Shown one piece after another: positions 45,804-55,631 of a DNA stretch of 64,000 bases (the first letter of the stretch is position 1; each line of letters starts with the position of its first letter). Source of the DNA: an uncultured bacterium (GTDB taxonomy: Bacteria; Bacteroidota; Bacteroidia; Bacteroidales; Muribaculaceae); NCBI GenBank assembly GCA_905214735.1, contig CAJMNI010000009.1:1-64000 (forward strand), read 5' to 3'. The notes under the pieces are model-generated. The model was not told the DNA's origin. It ran no database searches and worked only from the letters and a program-made list of their open reading frames with translations. A program made the translations under genes and the position numbers.

Positions 45804-45835
45804 TTTGCTGCGTTCGTGCAGAATGCTTATATTTG
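45804..45835 (+). promoter_or_regulatory. promoter P2 of the M16 peptidase gene
   Basis: TTTG (45804-45807), 20 nt, TATATTTG (45828-45835). This is a full consensus match. The leader to the ATG at 45998 is about 155 nt. Confidence 0.7.
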
Positions 45836-45997
45836 TAATGAAATGGGTTTCCATCGAAAAGATTGCTTAAAAAATGGATTCCAATCAAGTAAAGGCGTTT
45901 CTGCTTATTTAAGGCTTCCACTTTAAAGAACCGACAACGGATTTTGCCGCTATAAGTCTGAAATAAAATAAAATAAATATAACCTAATCAAAATTCT

Positions 45998-48796
45998 ATG
46001 TTTAAAAAGATTTTGTGCATGGGAATTATGGCAGTCTCAATGCTGGGCGCAGCCGCCCAGACTCCTCTGCCGCTTAATCCCGAAGTAAGGCATGGTAAAC
46101 TCGCCAACGGCCTGAATTATTACATTCTTCATAACGAAGAGCCGAAAGAGAGAGTCAATTTCTATATTGCTCAGAAAGTCGGTTCGACTCTGGAGACACC
46201 CGAGCAGCTCGGTCTTGCCCACTTCCTGGAGCACATGGCCTTTAACGGAACGAAGCATTATCCCGGCAAAAACATGCTCAACTACCTTCAGTCGAAAGGA
46301 ATCCGTTTCGGAGCCGACATCAACGCCTACACCGGTTTCGATGAGACCGTCTACAACATCAACTCGGTTCCCTCGACCGACAAGGCGCTTGTTGACAGCG
46401 TGCTTCTCGCCCTCTACGACTGGAGCGGCAGCATCCTTCTCGAGGAAGACGAGATCAATGCCGAGCGCGGTGTGATCGAATCGGAATGGCGCGACCGCAA
46501 CAGCGCTACGCAGCGCATGTATGAGGCCATGCTTCCGCAGATCTACAGCGAATACCAGTATCAGCAGATGCCTATTGGAAAGATGGAGATCGTAAGAAAT
46601 TTCCCGCCGCAGGCCATCCGCGACTACTATCACAAATGGTATCGTCCGGACCAGCAGGGAATAGTGATCGTCGGTGATATCGACGCAGCCGAGATGGAAG
46701 AGAAAGTGAAGAAACTCTTCTCTGACATTCCCATGCCGGCCAACGCCGCAGAGCGCACATATCCCACCGTCAGTGACAACAAAGAGCCGATCTACGTCTA
46801 TTTCCAGGACAAGGAACTTCAGTTCCCGATGATCATGGTGATGTTCAAGAGCGAGAAATTGCCCTGGGAACTTCGCAACACCGACATGGGTTATGTCAAC
46901 AACGTGGTGCAGAACCTCATCAGCATGATGATCAACAACCGTCTGCAGGAATATTCACAGAAACCTGAATGCCATTACGCTTACGCAGGCGTAAGTTTTG
47001 ACGATTTCCTCGTGTCGAAGACGAAAGATGCTTTCTCGATCACTATCATCGCGAAAGATGACGTGAAGGCAGCCTACAATGACGCCATATCTATCGTTGC
47101 CCGCGCTTGCAAGACCGGCTTCACCGATTCTGAACTCGTTCGTGCCCGCGACGAGATGCTCGCTTCCTACGAGAAAATCTACAACGAGCGCAAGAACACG
47201 AAGAGCGATAATCTCGCCCAGGAACTTATCCGTTCCTTTATCGACAACGAACCTGCTCCCGGCATTGAGACAGAATATGCTATGGTGAAGCAGATGCTCC
47301 CGATGCTTCCCGTGGCTGCATATAACGAGGCCGTTTCCCAGGTTCTCACTCCCGAAAATCAGGTGATTGTGGTTGCTCAGCCCGAAAAAGAGGGGATGAC
47401 AGTTGTCAACAAAGAGGAAATCGTAGGCGGACTCCAGAACGCCATCAACGCTCAGTATGAGGCATACGTAGACGAGGTGATTACCGATCCTCTGATTCCG
47501 AATCTTCCCAAGAAAGGCAAAATCACCAAGACAGAGCAGGGTGCTTACGAATCGACAGTATTCACTCTTTCCAATGGTGCGAAAGTGATCGTGAAGCCGA
47601 CAGATTTCAAGGCTGACGAGATCATGATGACAGCATTCAAGGCCGGCGGCAAGAACTGCATGCAGGCTGAAATGGCTCCCGAAGTGCTTCTCTCGAGCGA
47701 TATCTTCTCGCTCAGCAAAGTCAACGACTTCAATCAGGTGAAACTTGGCAAATATCTCGCAGGTAAGAATGTAGGCCTCGATTATTCGATGAATACAACC
47801 GTGACTGAAGTTGAGGGTAACTCGACGGTAAAAGATCTTCCGACATTCATGGAACTCCTTTATGCCAAGTTCACCGGTCTGAATCCCGATCAGGAAACCT
47901 ATGACGCCCAGATGGCCCAGGCTCTCTCGATTTTGAAAAACGCCGACAAAAACCCGAACTTCGTGTTCCAGAAACATGTCAGCGCTGCGTCGACCGGCAA
48001 CAATCCCCTTTATGCTCAGGTTACAGCCGAAACCATCGAGAAAGCCAACTATCAGAAGGGTCTTGACCTCGTGAAGGGTTCGCTCGCCAATGCAGCCGAC
48101 TATACGTTTGTATTCACGGGCAATATCGACCTCGATACGTTCAAGCCTCTCATGGAACAGTATATCGCATCTCTTCCCTCCACAGGCAAAGCCGTAGCTC
48201 CGAAGATCATCAGCAACGAGGTTCACCCCACAGGTATCCACAACGACGATTACAAGCTCGAGATGGCGACACCTTCCACCAACATCTATGCCATGATCTG
48301 GGACAAGAACGTGCCTTATAGCAGCGACAACTCGGTGAAAGTTCAGCTCTTCGGCGACATTCTCGACGATGTGTTCACCCAGACTCTCCGCGAGGAAGAG
48401 GGAGGAGCATATTCTCCCTATGCCACAGCTTCGCTCAATCCTTATCTTGGCGAATGGAGCCTTATTTATGTGGTCGGCACCAACGACAAGATGCAGGATA
48501 AGATCATCAAGCGTGCAAACGACGAGATGCTCAATCTGCTCAAGAACGGCGCCAAGGCGGAAGACTTCAATAAGACCCGCGAGGCAATGCTGAAACAGTA
48601 TGAGACCAACATCCGCACCAACGACTACTGGATGAACTCCCTCCTGCTTAAAGAACGCGGATTCGACAATGTCACCGGCAGAAAGGCCGCTATCGAAAAC
48701 GTAACTCTCGAAAGCCTCAATGCTTTCATGAAGACTCTCTACAACGGCAAGAATGAGGTGAAAGTCATTCAGACAGGCGTTGAAGCAGCCAAGTAA
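45998..48796 (+). CDS. M16 family (insulinase-like) zinc peptidase
   Basis: 932 residues with a signal peptide (about 1-21). The inverted zinc motif is His75-x-x-Glu78-His79 (AHFLEHMAF). The distal glutamate lies in EINAERGVIESEWRDR. Four homologous M16 domains form the usual two-half clamshell in one chain. It is periplasmic or surface-exposed and degrades peptides of limited size, probably in nutrient uptake or quality control. It is a single gene ending in a strong terminator, with two promoters and a palindrome upstream that suggest regulation. Confidence 0.93.
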   Translation: MFKKILCMGIMAVSMLGAAAQTPLPLNPEVRHGKLANGLNYYILHNEEPKERVNFYIAQKVGSTLETPEQLGLAHFLEHMAFNGTKHYPGKNMLNYLQSKGIRFGADINAYTGFDETVYNINSVPSTDKALVDSVLLALYDWSGSILLEEDEINAERGVIESEWRDRNSATQRMYEAMLPQIYSEYQYQQMPIGKMEIVRNFPPQAIRDYYHKWYRPDQQGIVIVGDIDAAEMEEKVKKLFSDIPMPANAAERTYPTVSDNKEPIYVYFQDKELQFPMIMVMFKSEKLPWELRNTDMGYVNNVVQNLISMMINNRLQEYSQKPECHYAYAGVSFDDFLVSKTKDAFSITIIAKDDVKAAYNDAISIVARACKTGFTDSELVRARDEMLASYEKIYNERKNTKSDNLAQELIRSFIDNEPAPGIETEYAMVKQMLPMLPVAAYNEAVSQVLTPENQVIVVAQPEKEGMTVVNKEEIVGGLQNAINAQYEAYVDEVITDPLIPNLPKKGKITKTEQGAYESTVFTLSNGAKVIVKPTDFKADEIMMTAFKAGGKNCMQAEMAPEVLLSSDIFSLSKVNDFNQVKLGKYLAGKNVGLDYSMNTTVTEVEGNSTVKDLPTFMELLYAKFTGLNPDQETYDAQMAQALSILKNADKNPNFVFQKHVSAASTGNNPLYAQVTAETIEKANYQKGLDLVKGSLANAADYTFVFTGNIDLDTFKPLMEQYIASLPSTGKAVAPKIISNEVHPTGIHNDDYKLEMATPSTNIYAMIWDKNVPYSSDNSVKVQLFGDILDDVFTQTLREEEGGAYSPYATASLNPYLGEWSLIYVVGTNDKMQDKIIKRANDEMLNLLKNGAKAEDFNKTREAMLKQYETNIRTNDYWMNSLLLKERGFDNVTGRKAAIENVTLESLNAFMKTLYNGKNEVKVIQTGVEAAK

Positions 48797-48852
48797 AAGT
48801 CAAGAACCCACGGTCGCGGAATCTGTTTATGGCAGATTCCGGAGACCTTCTG

Positions 48853-48893
48853 AAAAAAAGTGCATCTGTCCCGACGGGGCGGATGCATTTTTT
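48853..48893 (+). terminator. terminator after M16 gene
   Basis: TGCATCTGTCCC (48861-48872) pairs with GGGGCGGATGCA (48876-48887) including two G-U pairs. An A-run precedes it and six T follow. Confidence 0.85.
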
Positions 48894-48946
48894 GTAGCGT
48901 TGTGACAGTTGTGTAATTTTTATCGCTGTAGCGGCGTTTTAGAAAT

Positions 48947-49420
48947 ATGGAATTCGTATTGATGTCGGTGGGCGCTACCCGCACCGATTATGTTAAGAAA
49001 GGAATCGAGGATTATTATTTCCGGCTTCGTCATTATGTGCAATTCTCGATCGTCGAACTCCCCGACGCGAAAGGGGGGAAGTCGATGAGCCGGGAGCAGC
49101 AGAAGGAATTGGAGGGAAAAGGGTTTCTCTCCAAGATAGGCAGCGGCGACATGCTCGTGCTTCTCGACGAGCGAGGGCGTGAATTCACGTCGAAAGAGTT
49201 TGCCGGTTATCTTGAAAAGCTAATGGCGTCGGGGCGCAAGAGGGTGGTGTTTCTCATAGGGGGGCCATACGGATTCGCACCGGCTGTCTATCAGAGAGCC
49301 GATGCGAAAATATCACTTTCGAAGATGACGTTCAACCACGAAATGGTGCGCCTCTTCTTTATCGAACAAATCTATCGAGGAATGACTATTCTTCGGGGCG
49401 AGCCTTATCATCACGATTAG
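48947..49420 (+). CDS. rlmH: 23S rRNA pseudouridine-1915 N3-methyltransferase
   Basis: 157 residues, the usual length of RlmH. This SPOUT methyltransferase has the SAM-binding knot region VVFLIGGPYGFAPAV and the C-terminal SLSKMTFNHEMVRLFFIEQIYRGMTI signature that contacts rRNA. It methylates the pseudouridine in helix 69 of 23S rRNA. The last 35 nt overlap the end of the convergent DoxX/MauE-like gene, so no terminator separates them. Confidence 0.95.
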   Translation: MEFVLMSVGATRTDYVKKGIEDYYFRLRHYVQFSIVELPDAKGGKSMSREQQKELEGKGFLSKIGSGDMLVLLDERGREFTSKEFAGYLEKLMASGRKRVVFLIGGPYGFAPAVYQRADAKISLSKMTFNHEMVRLFFIEQIYRGMTILRGEPYHHD

Positions 49421-50846
49421 GCGACTGATTCTCCCCCTTGCGACCTCCCGATTTCTTTCTATGGCCGCCAATAAGAGAAAATGCTCTCGGAGTCATCGAA
49501 AGAATGATCACCACTGCCATCACTGCAAGATAAATGGCGGTCAGATTGAAAAGCGTACGGCTACTGTTGCGGGCAAAGAGCATGGGGTCGCCGGGAGTCC
49601 CCGGGGCATTGAAGTCGTCGGTGTTGAGAGAAGATAGGGTCGACTTCCATTTCACAATGCCGTTTTCAGTATAGACCACAGCCGGATTTCCACGGGCCAC
49701 CTCCTTGATGGCTGTGTCATCGGCTGTATAGATGGGATATTCCGGCATGGAGAGATCCTTCCAGTCGGCAATGTCGCTTTCCGTGCCGCTTACCACCGCT
49801 ATCAGATCGATGTTGTGCTTAGTAGCCCAGCCGTAAAGGGAATTGATGTTCCATGTCACAGCTATCGACGCATCCTTCAGATCAGGCATGAGGAGAAGGA
49901 TCTGGCGACCGTTATGGCGGATTGCCTTGTCGGTGACATCTTCGCCGCTCTCAGTGTCCCAGAGCCGGAAGGTAGCATCGTCGCCCCCCTTTTTTGCATT
50001 CTTTATCGGTTTGGACTTAGGCGACAATTCTTTGCGCTCTATAAATTTCCAGCCATCCTCCTCATCGGGAAGATCGTCATCGACCGTGAATTCCTTCTTT
50101 TCTCCATCTTTTTCATACACGAAAACGAACTGCTCATCTTCATCAGCCGAATCATAATTTGAGGCGTCTGCATTTTTTCCGGCAGAAGATTCAGCAATCG
50201 GTTTGCCGATTTCGTAGGGCCGGAAGTCGATAAGCGGCTGAACCATATAGCCATATAGCGATATGGCGAATATGAAGAGGAGCGATGCGATTATCGCCAT
50301 CCACTGGAAAGCGGGAGAAATAACCGTGACGGCACGGCGGTTGAAACGCAACAGCCAGACAATGGCGGCGGAGATAATGACGTTTTTCCAGAAAGTCGCC
50401 CAGTTTGAGATAATTAGTGCGTCGCCGAAGCAGCCGCAGTCGGCCACAGGGTCGGCAATGGCAATCCAGAGCGTCAGGGGAAGCATGACGGCCATCATGG
50501 CGGCGGCGCATATCGGGGTAGAGCGCCGGTAGCAACCGAGCAACGCGCAGATTCCGATGCAGAATTCGAGCGCGCAGAGAGCGAATACTCCGGCCACGAG
50601 CAGCGAATGGAACATAGGAATTCCCATTGCTGTCACATATTCCTCAAATTTATAGAGGGTGCCCCAGGGGTCGACGGCTTTGACGAAGCCGGAATATATG
50701 AAAACCGCTCCCACAAGCAGACGCATCAGCCAGGTGACTGCAGTGATGATTCCGGAATGCGGGGCTTGCTTGCCGGCCGACAGCGGTGCGACAGCGGGAG
50801 AAGGAGAAAGGTGTTTTGAGTCGGTGTTTGAGTCAGTATTATTCAA
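49386..50846 (-). CDS. DoxX/MauE-like membrane protein (BT_3928 family)
   Basis: 486 residues. Four or five membrane helices lie in the first 210 residues. They include LMRLLVGAVFIYSGFVKAVDP, typical of DoxX, and ADCGCFGDALI, the paired-cysteine motif of MauE-type redox membrane proteins. An acidic periplasmic stretch (215-300) leads to a thioredoxin-like segment (RQILLLMPDLKDASIA, ending NPAVVYTENGIVKWK). A last membrane helix lies at about 440-460. It probably handles electrons or disulfides in the inner membrane. It overlaps the upstream DUF1599 gene by 8 nt and rlmH by 35 nt on the opposite strand. Confidence 0.82.
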   Translation of the reverse strand: MNNTDSNTDSKHLSPSPAVAPLSAGKQAPHSGIITAVTWLMRLLVGAVFIYSGFVKAVDPWGTLYKFEEYVTAMGIPMFHSLLVAGVFALCALEFCIGICALLGCYRRSTPICAAAMMAVMLPLTLWIAIADPVADCGCFGDALIISNWATFWKNVIISAAIVWLLRFNRRAVTVISPAFQWMAIIASLLFIFAISLYGYMVQPLIDFRPYEIGKPIAESSAGKNADASNYDSADEDEQFVFVYEKDGEKKEFTVDDDLPDEEDGWKFIERKELSPKSKPIKNAKKGGDDATFRLWDTESGEDVTDKAIRHNGRQILLLMPDLKDASIAVTWNINSLYGWATKHNIDLIAVVSGTESDIADWKDLSMPEYPIYTADDTAIKEVARGNPAVVYTENGIVKWKSTLSSLNTDDFNAPGTPGDPMLFARNSSRTLFNLTAIYLAVMAVVIILSMTPRAFSLIGGHRKKSGGRKGENQSPNRDDKARPEE

Positions 50847-51393
50847 AGCGGAGTTTGATTAGAGCGAAGATGGCGTAATTGATCATGTCCATATAGTTGG
50901 CGTCGATTCCCTCGGAAACGATTGTGCGGCCATGGTTTGATTCGATTTCTTTGGTGCGCATAAGTTTCTGAAGGATAATGTCGGTGAAGCTGCTGACGCG
51001 CATTCCTCGCCAGGCCTCGCCGTAATCATGGTTTTTCCTCACCATCAGGGCGAGGGTCTCCTTCATGGTGGCGTCATAAAGGGAGAGGGCCTCTTCCGCC
51101 GGGATGGGGTCGCCGTAGCCGAGTTTGAGCTGAATGAGAGCAATGACGCAATAGTTGACGATGCCGATAAATTCCGGTTCGATTCCTTCGTTGACGGCGG
51201 CATAGCTTTCACCGTTCTCTTCGAGAGTGCGGATGCGGCGGGCTTTGATAAAAATCTGGTCGGTGAGGCTCGACGGGCGCATCACGCGCCAGGAGGTGCC
51301 GTAATCGCGGAGTTTCTTCTCGTAGACGTCGCGGCAAAGGTCGGCGGCAGAGTGAAATTCGGCGATTGTATCGTGATTGTTCTGATTTTCCAT
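50839..51393 (-). CDS. DUF1599 domain protein, two internal repeats
   Basis: 184 residues made of two similar halves: YEKKLRDYGTSWRVMRPSSLTDQIFIKARRIRTLE and then RKNHDYGEAWRGMRVSSFTDIILQKLMRTKEIE (quoted as family landmarks). All-alpha, with Glu/Asp/His positions like MazG-type nucleotide pyrophosphohydrolases; catalytic activity is not proven. No signal peptide, so it is cytoplasmic. It overlaps the DoxX/MauE-like gene by 8 nt. In several Bacteroidales I recall the order DUF1599, BT_3928-like, tpiA, SPOR, folE; here the second half is 20 kb away. Confidence 0.85.
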   Translation of the reverse strand: MENQNNHDTIAEFHSAADLCRDVYEKKLRDYGTSWRVMRPSSLTDQIFIKARRIRTLEENGESYAAVNEGIEPEFIGIVNYCVIALIQLKLGYGDPIPAEEALSLYDATMKETLALMVRKNHDYGEAWRGMRVSSFTDIILQKLMRTKEIESNHGRTIVSEGIDANYMDMINYAIFALIKLRFE

Positions 51394-51431
51394 ATAACTG
51401 CAGTTGAATATGCAAAATTAGCGCAAATTTC

Positions 51432-51469
51432 CCTCTGATGCAAAAAAATCAGCCGCCTTCCGGTGCGGG
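51432..51469 (-). terminator. terminator after gyrA-TPR operon
   Basis: TCAGCCGCCT (51439-51448) pairs with AGGCGGCTGA (51460-51469). Seven T follow on the minus strand. Confidence 0.85.
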
Positions 51470-51500
51470 AGGCGGCTGACTGAGGAAAATATCTTGGAAA

Positions 51501-52721
51501 TTATTTTCCGTTGGGGAAATAAGTTTCGAGTGCGTAGTTGATGTTGTCGAGCACGTAGTCGATATCGGAATCGCTGGAGTTGAGAGCTTTAGCACGTGTA
51601 GCGATGTTCTTGGCGGCGATGAAGTAATTCTCCATCACGTCGCGGCGGGCGTCGGGATTGCTGCGTTCGATGCCGTCCCATTTCACTGTGCCCTCCTTGA
51701 AGAGTTTCTTGGCTGCGTTTTTGAGCGTCTCGAAGTCGGCGTTTTCGAAAGAAGCGGCCTTGCGATAGTCGGCTACAGATGCATCGTCATTGTTCAAACG
51801 GTCATATACATATCCGCGGAGACCATAGATAGAGGCGTTGTCGGGGGTTTTCTCAATCTGACCGTTGATCAGTTCGATGGCCTCCTGGCCGCGGTCTTCC
51901 TGCACGTAGGAGTTGATGAGGTTGTTGAAGAAGAGGGGCTGCGACATGCCGAATTTTTGATAACCGGCGGCAGCGACCTGCTCAATCTCTGTTTTGGCGG
52001 CCTCCTGGAGAGTGGAATCGTTCATGGCCATATTCTGCCAGCAAGCGATCTCGTAGATATAGTTCTGAGGATTGTCATAACCCTGCAGACGGGCTTTCTT
52101 GAAGGCCTTGGCAGCCTCGGGAAGCTTGTTGCCTGCGTATCCGCTGAGACCGGCATAGAAGAGGGCCATATTGATCACGGAATCAGGCACCGAGCTGATC
52201 GCCTTGTTGGTATAGGGGGAAGAGGGGAAGCAGCCGTAAGCCATAAAGGCCTTGTAAGCCTCGGGATAGTACTTCTTCTCGTTATAGAACGTTCCGCCGG
52301 CCTGATAGTAATCGTTGAAGTGATTCTGGAGGGCGCTGATGATGTTCTTTGAATTTTTAGCCTTCACTTCGCCTTTCTCATTGGGAACTGAATCGAGGGG
52401 AAGGGCTTTCATATACATGTCGTAGCCGTTGATGATGTTATATGCCATGGCCATGGGATTTACATCCTTGTCGTCGGGATTGATCATCATCTTCTTGCGG
52501 GCGTTGTCGTAGGCGTCGAACTCGATTTTACCGCCGATGAAATAAGTGTTGACATCATTGGCGGTTTCGGGGTTGGCAGCAGCCTGCTTGATGAGATTGC
52601 GGGCCTCTTCGATCTTGTCGATCTTGCCGGAGAGTTTCTTGGCCTGATCCACCACGGCTTTCTGAGCGCACATAGAGCTTGCGGCAGCAAAGCAAAGTGC
52701 GATTGTGAGGAATTTCTTCAT
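51501..52721 (-). CDS. secreted tetratricopeptide-repeat protein
   Basis: 406 residues with a signal peptide (about 1-19, ending SSMCAQ). TPR-like helical pairs are scattered through the protein, for example FYAGLSGYAGNKLPEAAKAF and later YGLRGYVYDRLNNDDASVAD. It is likely a periplasmic scaffold; no enzyme motif is seen. It lies 24 nt downstream of gyrA on the same strand and ends at a strong terminator, so it is co-transcribed with gyrA. I recall a TPR gene in this position in other Bacteroidales, but its function is not known. Confidence 0.8.
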   Translation of the reverse strand: MKKFLTIALCFAAASSMCAQKAVVDQAKKLSGKIDKIEEARNLIKQAAANPETANDVNTYFIGGKIEFDAYDNARKKMMINPDDKDVNPMAMAYNIINGYDMYMKALPLDSVPNEKGEVKAKNSKNIISALQNHFNDYYQAGGTFYNEKKYYPEAYKAFMAYGCFPSSPYTNKAISSVPDSVINMALFYAGLSGYAGNKLPEAAKAFKKARLQGYDNPQNYIYEIACWQNMAMNDSTLQEAAKTEIEQVAAAGYQKFGMSQPLFFNNLINSYVQEDRGQEAIELINGQIEKTPDNASIYGLRGYVYDRLNNDDASVADYRKAASFENADFETLKNAAKKLFKEGTVKWDGIERSNPDARRDVMENYFIAAKNIATRAKALNSSDSDIDYVLDNINYALETYFPNGK

Positions 52722-52745
52722 TTTATAGGATTTTTAGAATGATTG

Positions 52746-55337
52746 TTAATTTTCGCCTCCTTCGGCGGGAGCATCTGCTGCATCCGACATAGGAGCCTCT
52801 TCATTATTTGACGCTTCAGAAGCGGAATGGTTTATATCCTGCGCATTTTCTGCAGAGTCGGCTTGTTCGTTTTGCTCTTCGGCCTCCTCTTCGGCAGCTG
52901 ATTCGACCTTGCATACAGATGCGATTGTATCGCCTCGTTTGCCGAGCTCGATTAGTTTCACGCCCTGAGTGGCGCGCCCCTGCACCTTGATGCTGTCGAC
53001 CGGCAGGCGGAGCGCAACGCCACTCTGGTTGATGATCATGAGGTCGTTGGAGTCGTTGACATTCTTAATGGCAATCAGGGCTCCGGTCTTGTCGGTGATG
53101 TTGAGGGTCTTGACGCCCTTTCCGCCGCGGTTGGTGACGCGATAGTCTTCTACGGCGGAACGTTTGCCGAAGCCATGTTCGGAAACGACCATGATCGTTT
53201 CGTCGGGAGCTCCTGTGAGAGTGATCATGCCGATAACCTCGTCGTCGGGACCGGCGAGCGTCATGCCTCTGACACCGGTCGACACGCGGCCCATGGCGCG
53301 GACTTTCTGCTCCGAGAAGCGGATGGCGTGGCCGGCGCGGTCGGCGAGCACGATTTCGGCGTTGCCGTCGGTGAGACGCACTTCGATCACCTCGTCGTCT
53401 TCGCGGATGATGATGGCATTCACGCCGATGGCGCGCGGGCGGGAGTAGGCTTCGAGCGAGGTCTTCTTGATTATGCCCTTCTTGGTGGCGAAAATCAGAT
53501 TGTGGGTGGAGTTGAATTCCGGATCAGTGAGGTTTTTCACGCGGATGAAGGCATTGACGCGGTCGTCCTGATCGATCTGGAGCAGATTCTGGATGGCACG
53601 TCCCTTGCTGTTTTTCGGCATCTCGGGGATTTCATACACCTTCAGCCAGTAGCAGCGGCCCTTCTGGGTGAAGAAGAGCATGTAGTTATGGTTGGTTGCC
53701 GGATAGATATACTCGATGAAGTCCTCGTCGCGTGTGGAACTTCCCTTGGCGCCGATTCCTCCGCGGTGCTGGGCGCGGAATTCGCGCAGCGGCGTGCGCT
53801 TGATATATCCGAGGTGGGAGATGGTGATGATCATGGGATCGTCGGGATAGAAATCCTCGGAGTTGAAGTCGCCGGAGAAGGGATTGATCTTGGTGCGGCG
53901 TTCGTCGCCGTATTTGTCGCGGATTTCGGCGAGTTCCTCTTTCATCACGCGGTGCAGAGTCTCTTCGTTGTTGAGAATCTCGTTGTAGAAAGCGATCATC
54001 TTCATCAACTCGTCGTATTCTGCGCGGAGTTTCTCCATTTCCAGACCGGTTAGCTGGCGGAGTCGCATCTCGACAATCGCCCGGGTCTGGAGCTCGTCGA
54101 GTTCGAAACGCTCGGCGAGTCGCTGTCTTGCCTCGTCGGTGGTCTCGCTGCTGCGGATGATATGGATCACCTCGTCGATATTGTCGGAGGCAATCATCAA
54201 TCCCTTCAGGATGTGGGCCCGTTCCTCGGCCTTCTTCAGGTCGTAGCGGGTGCGGCGGATCACCACCTCGCGGCGGTGGTCGACGAATGCCTGGAGGATT
54301 TCCTTGAGGTTAAGGGTTTTCGGGCGACCGTTGACAAGAGCCACATTGTTGACGCTGAAGCTCGTCTGGAGCTGGGTGAGCTTGAAAAGCTTGTTGAGCA
54401 CCACCTTTGCGTTGGCGTCTTTCTTGATGTCGATGACGATATTGATCTTTCCGCGGGCGGAGATATCGGTGCAGTCGGCGATGCCGTCGATTTTCTTCTC
54501 GTCGGCGAGTTCGCTGATGCTTTTCACCAGGTCGCTCTTGATAACGCCGTAGGGAATTTCGGAAATGATGATGGCGTCGTGGCCGCCTTCCGATTCAATT
54601 TCAGCTTTTGCACGGAGAATCACCCTTCCGCGGCCTGTCTCGTAGGCGTCTTTCACTCCCTGAAGGCCGAAGATTTCGCCTCCCGTGGGGAAGTCGGGGG
54701 CCTTGACATATTGCATGAGTTCCTCCACAGTGAGATCGGGATTGTCGATCAGGGCGATGGAAGCCTCAAGCGATTCCGTAAGGTTGTGGGGAGGCATGTT
54801 GGTTGCCATACCGACTGCGATACCCGAGGCTCCGTTGACGAGGAGGTTGGGGATTCGGGTCGGGAGCACTGAAGGCTCCGAGAGGGTGTTGTCGAAGTTT
54901 GGAACGAAGTCCACGGTGTCTTTGTCGAGGTCGCGGAGCATCTCTTCACCCATACGGGCGAGTTTGGCCTCCGTGTAACGCATGGCTGCGGGCGAGTCGC
55001 CGTCGATCGAGCCGAAGTTACCCTGGCCGAATACGAGCGGGTATCTCAACGACCAGTCCTGGGCGAGGCGCACCATCGTCAGATAGATCGATGAGTCGCC
55101 GTGGGGGTGATATTTACCCATCACCTCGCCGACGATACGCGCCGATTTCTTGGTGTCGCCGGAGAATGTGTTACCGAGTTCGTTCATACCGAAAAGCACG
55201 CGGCGGTGAACAGGCTTGAAACCGTCCCTGACGTCGGGGAGGGCCCTGGACACGATCACCGACATTGAATAGTCGATGTAGGCGCTTTTCATTTCCGATT
55301 CGATGTTGATCGGAATAATTTTGTCGTCTCCTTGCAT
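52746..55337 (-). CDS. gyrA: DNA gyrase subunit A
   Basis: 863 residues. The catalytic tyrosine is Tyr121 ([10 protein letters not shown]). The quinolone-determining region reads [17 protein letters not shown], with Ser82 intact and Leu86 where Escherichia coli has Asp87. The breakage-reunion domain is followed by the C-terminal beta-pinwheel with the GyrA-box-like segment [10 protein letters not shown] (about 545) and blades to residue 815. The last 50 residues are acidic ([19 protein letters not shown]). It introduces negative supercoils with GyrB, which is not in the window. A TPR gene follows at 24 nt. Confidence 0.96.
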   Translation of the reverse strand: MQGDDKIIPINIESEMKSAYIDYSMSVIVSRALPDVRDGFKPVHRRVLFGMNELGNTFSGDTKKSARIVGEVMGKYHPHGDSSIYLTMVRLAQDWSLRYPLVFGQGNFGSIDGDSPAAMRYTEAKLARMGEEMLRDLDKDTVDFVPNFDNTLSEPSVLPTRIPNLLVNGASGIAVGMATNMPPHNLTESLEASIALIDNPDLTVEELMQYVKAPDFPTGGEIFGLQGVKDAYETGRGRVILRAKAEIESEGGHDAIIISEIPYGVIKSDLVKSISELADEKKIDGIADCTDISARGKINIVIDIKKDANAKVVLNKLFKLTQLQTSFSVNNVALVNGRPKTLNLKEILQAFVDHRREVVIRRTRYDLKKAEERAHILKGLMIASDNIDEVIHIIRSSETTDEARQRLAERFELDELQTRAIVEMRLRQLTGLEMEKLRAEYDELMKMIAFYNEILNNEETLHRVMKEELAEIRDKYGDERRTKINPFSGDFNSEDFYPDDPMIITISHLGYIKRTPLREFRAQHRGGIGAKGSSTRDEDFIEYIYPATNHNYMLFFTQKGRCYWLKVYEIPEMPKNSKGRAIQNLLQIDQDDRVNAFIRVKNLTDPEFNSTHNLIFATKKGIIKKTSLEAYSRPRAIGVNAIIIREDDEVIEVRLTDGNAEIVLADRAGHAIRFSEQKVRAMGRVSTGVRGMTLAGPDDEVIGMITLTGAPDETIMVVSEHGFGKRSAVEDYRVTNRGGKGVKTLNITDKTGALIAIKNVNDSNDLMIINQSGVALRLPVDSIKVQGRATQGVKLIELGKRGDTIASVCKVESAAEEEAEEQNEQADSAENAQDINHSASEASNNEEAPMSDAADAPAEGGEN

Positions 55338-55443
55338 TTTAATCAGTTGATAATTCGGGTTGATTTGCCTCGCCGCAAGTTGTCTCCCGTGGAAAACGCT
55401 CCTCTCAGCGAAGACTCATATAAAAAGCGGGCAAATATTTTTA

Positions 55444-55474
55444 CAAAATTACTAAAAATCCCCCTCTTTTCAAA
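55444..55474 (-). promoter_or_regulatory. promoter of gyrA
   Basis: TTTG (55474-55471), 19 nt, TAATTTTG (55451-55444) on the minus strand, about 107 nt before the gyrA ATG. No consensus promoter was found for clpC in the rest of the 294-nt divergent gap. Confidence 0.65.
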
Positions 55475-55631
55475 ATCTGTGGCGGCGAATCGACTATTAT
55501 GCTTTCTTCTCCGTTAGTAGAATATAGGAACATTAGTAGAGAGTGCTTATCCTGTTGGAATCAAATTAACACACGATTAGGAAAAGTTGGCACGCGTTTT
55601 GTTAAGGCTAATGTAAATTATTTGAATTTTG

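Larger units (their letters stand above)
45395..45997. other. 603-nt intergenic region between DUF2156 and M16 genes
   Basis: It contains the 9-bp minisatellite (45541-45612), two consensus promoters on the plus strand and a palindrome at the first predicted start site. No open frame longer than a few codons was seen between the promoters. A small RNA from the first promoter is possible. Confidence 0.6.

Noticed and set aside
46955..48241. A 428-codon open frame antisense to the M16 peptidase, with similar long ones at 55608-56942, 22134-23264, 11827-12756 and 1072-1992.
   Set aside because: They are mirror frames of real genes with strong codon bias. None has a recognisable domain, and each opposes a well-supported protein.
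52746..55337. Leu86 in the GyrA quinolone region, where Escherichia coli has Asp87, as an acquired resistance change.
   Set aside because: Non-acidic residues at this site are, as far as I recall, normal in Bacteroidetes; Ser82 is intact.
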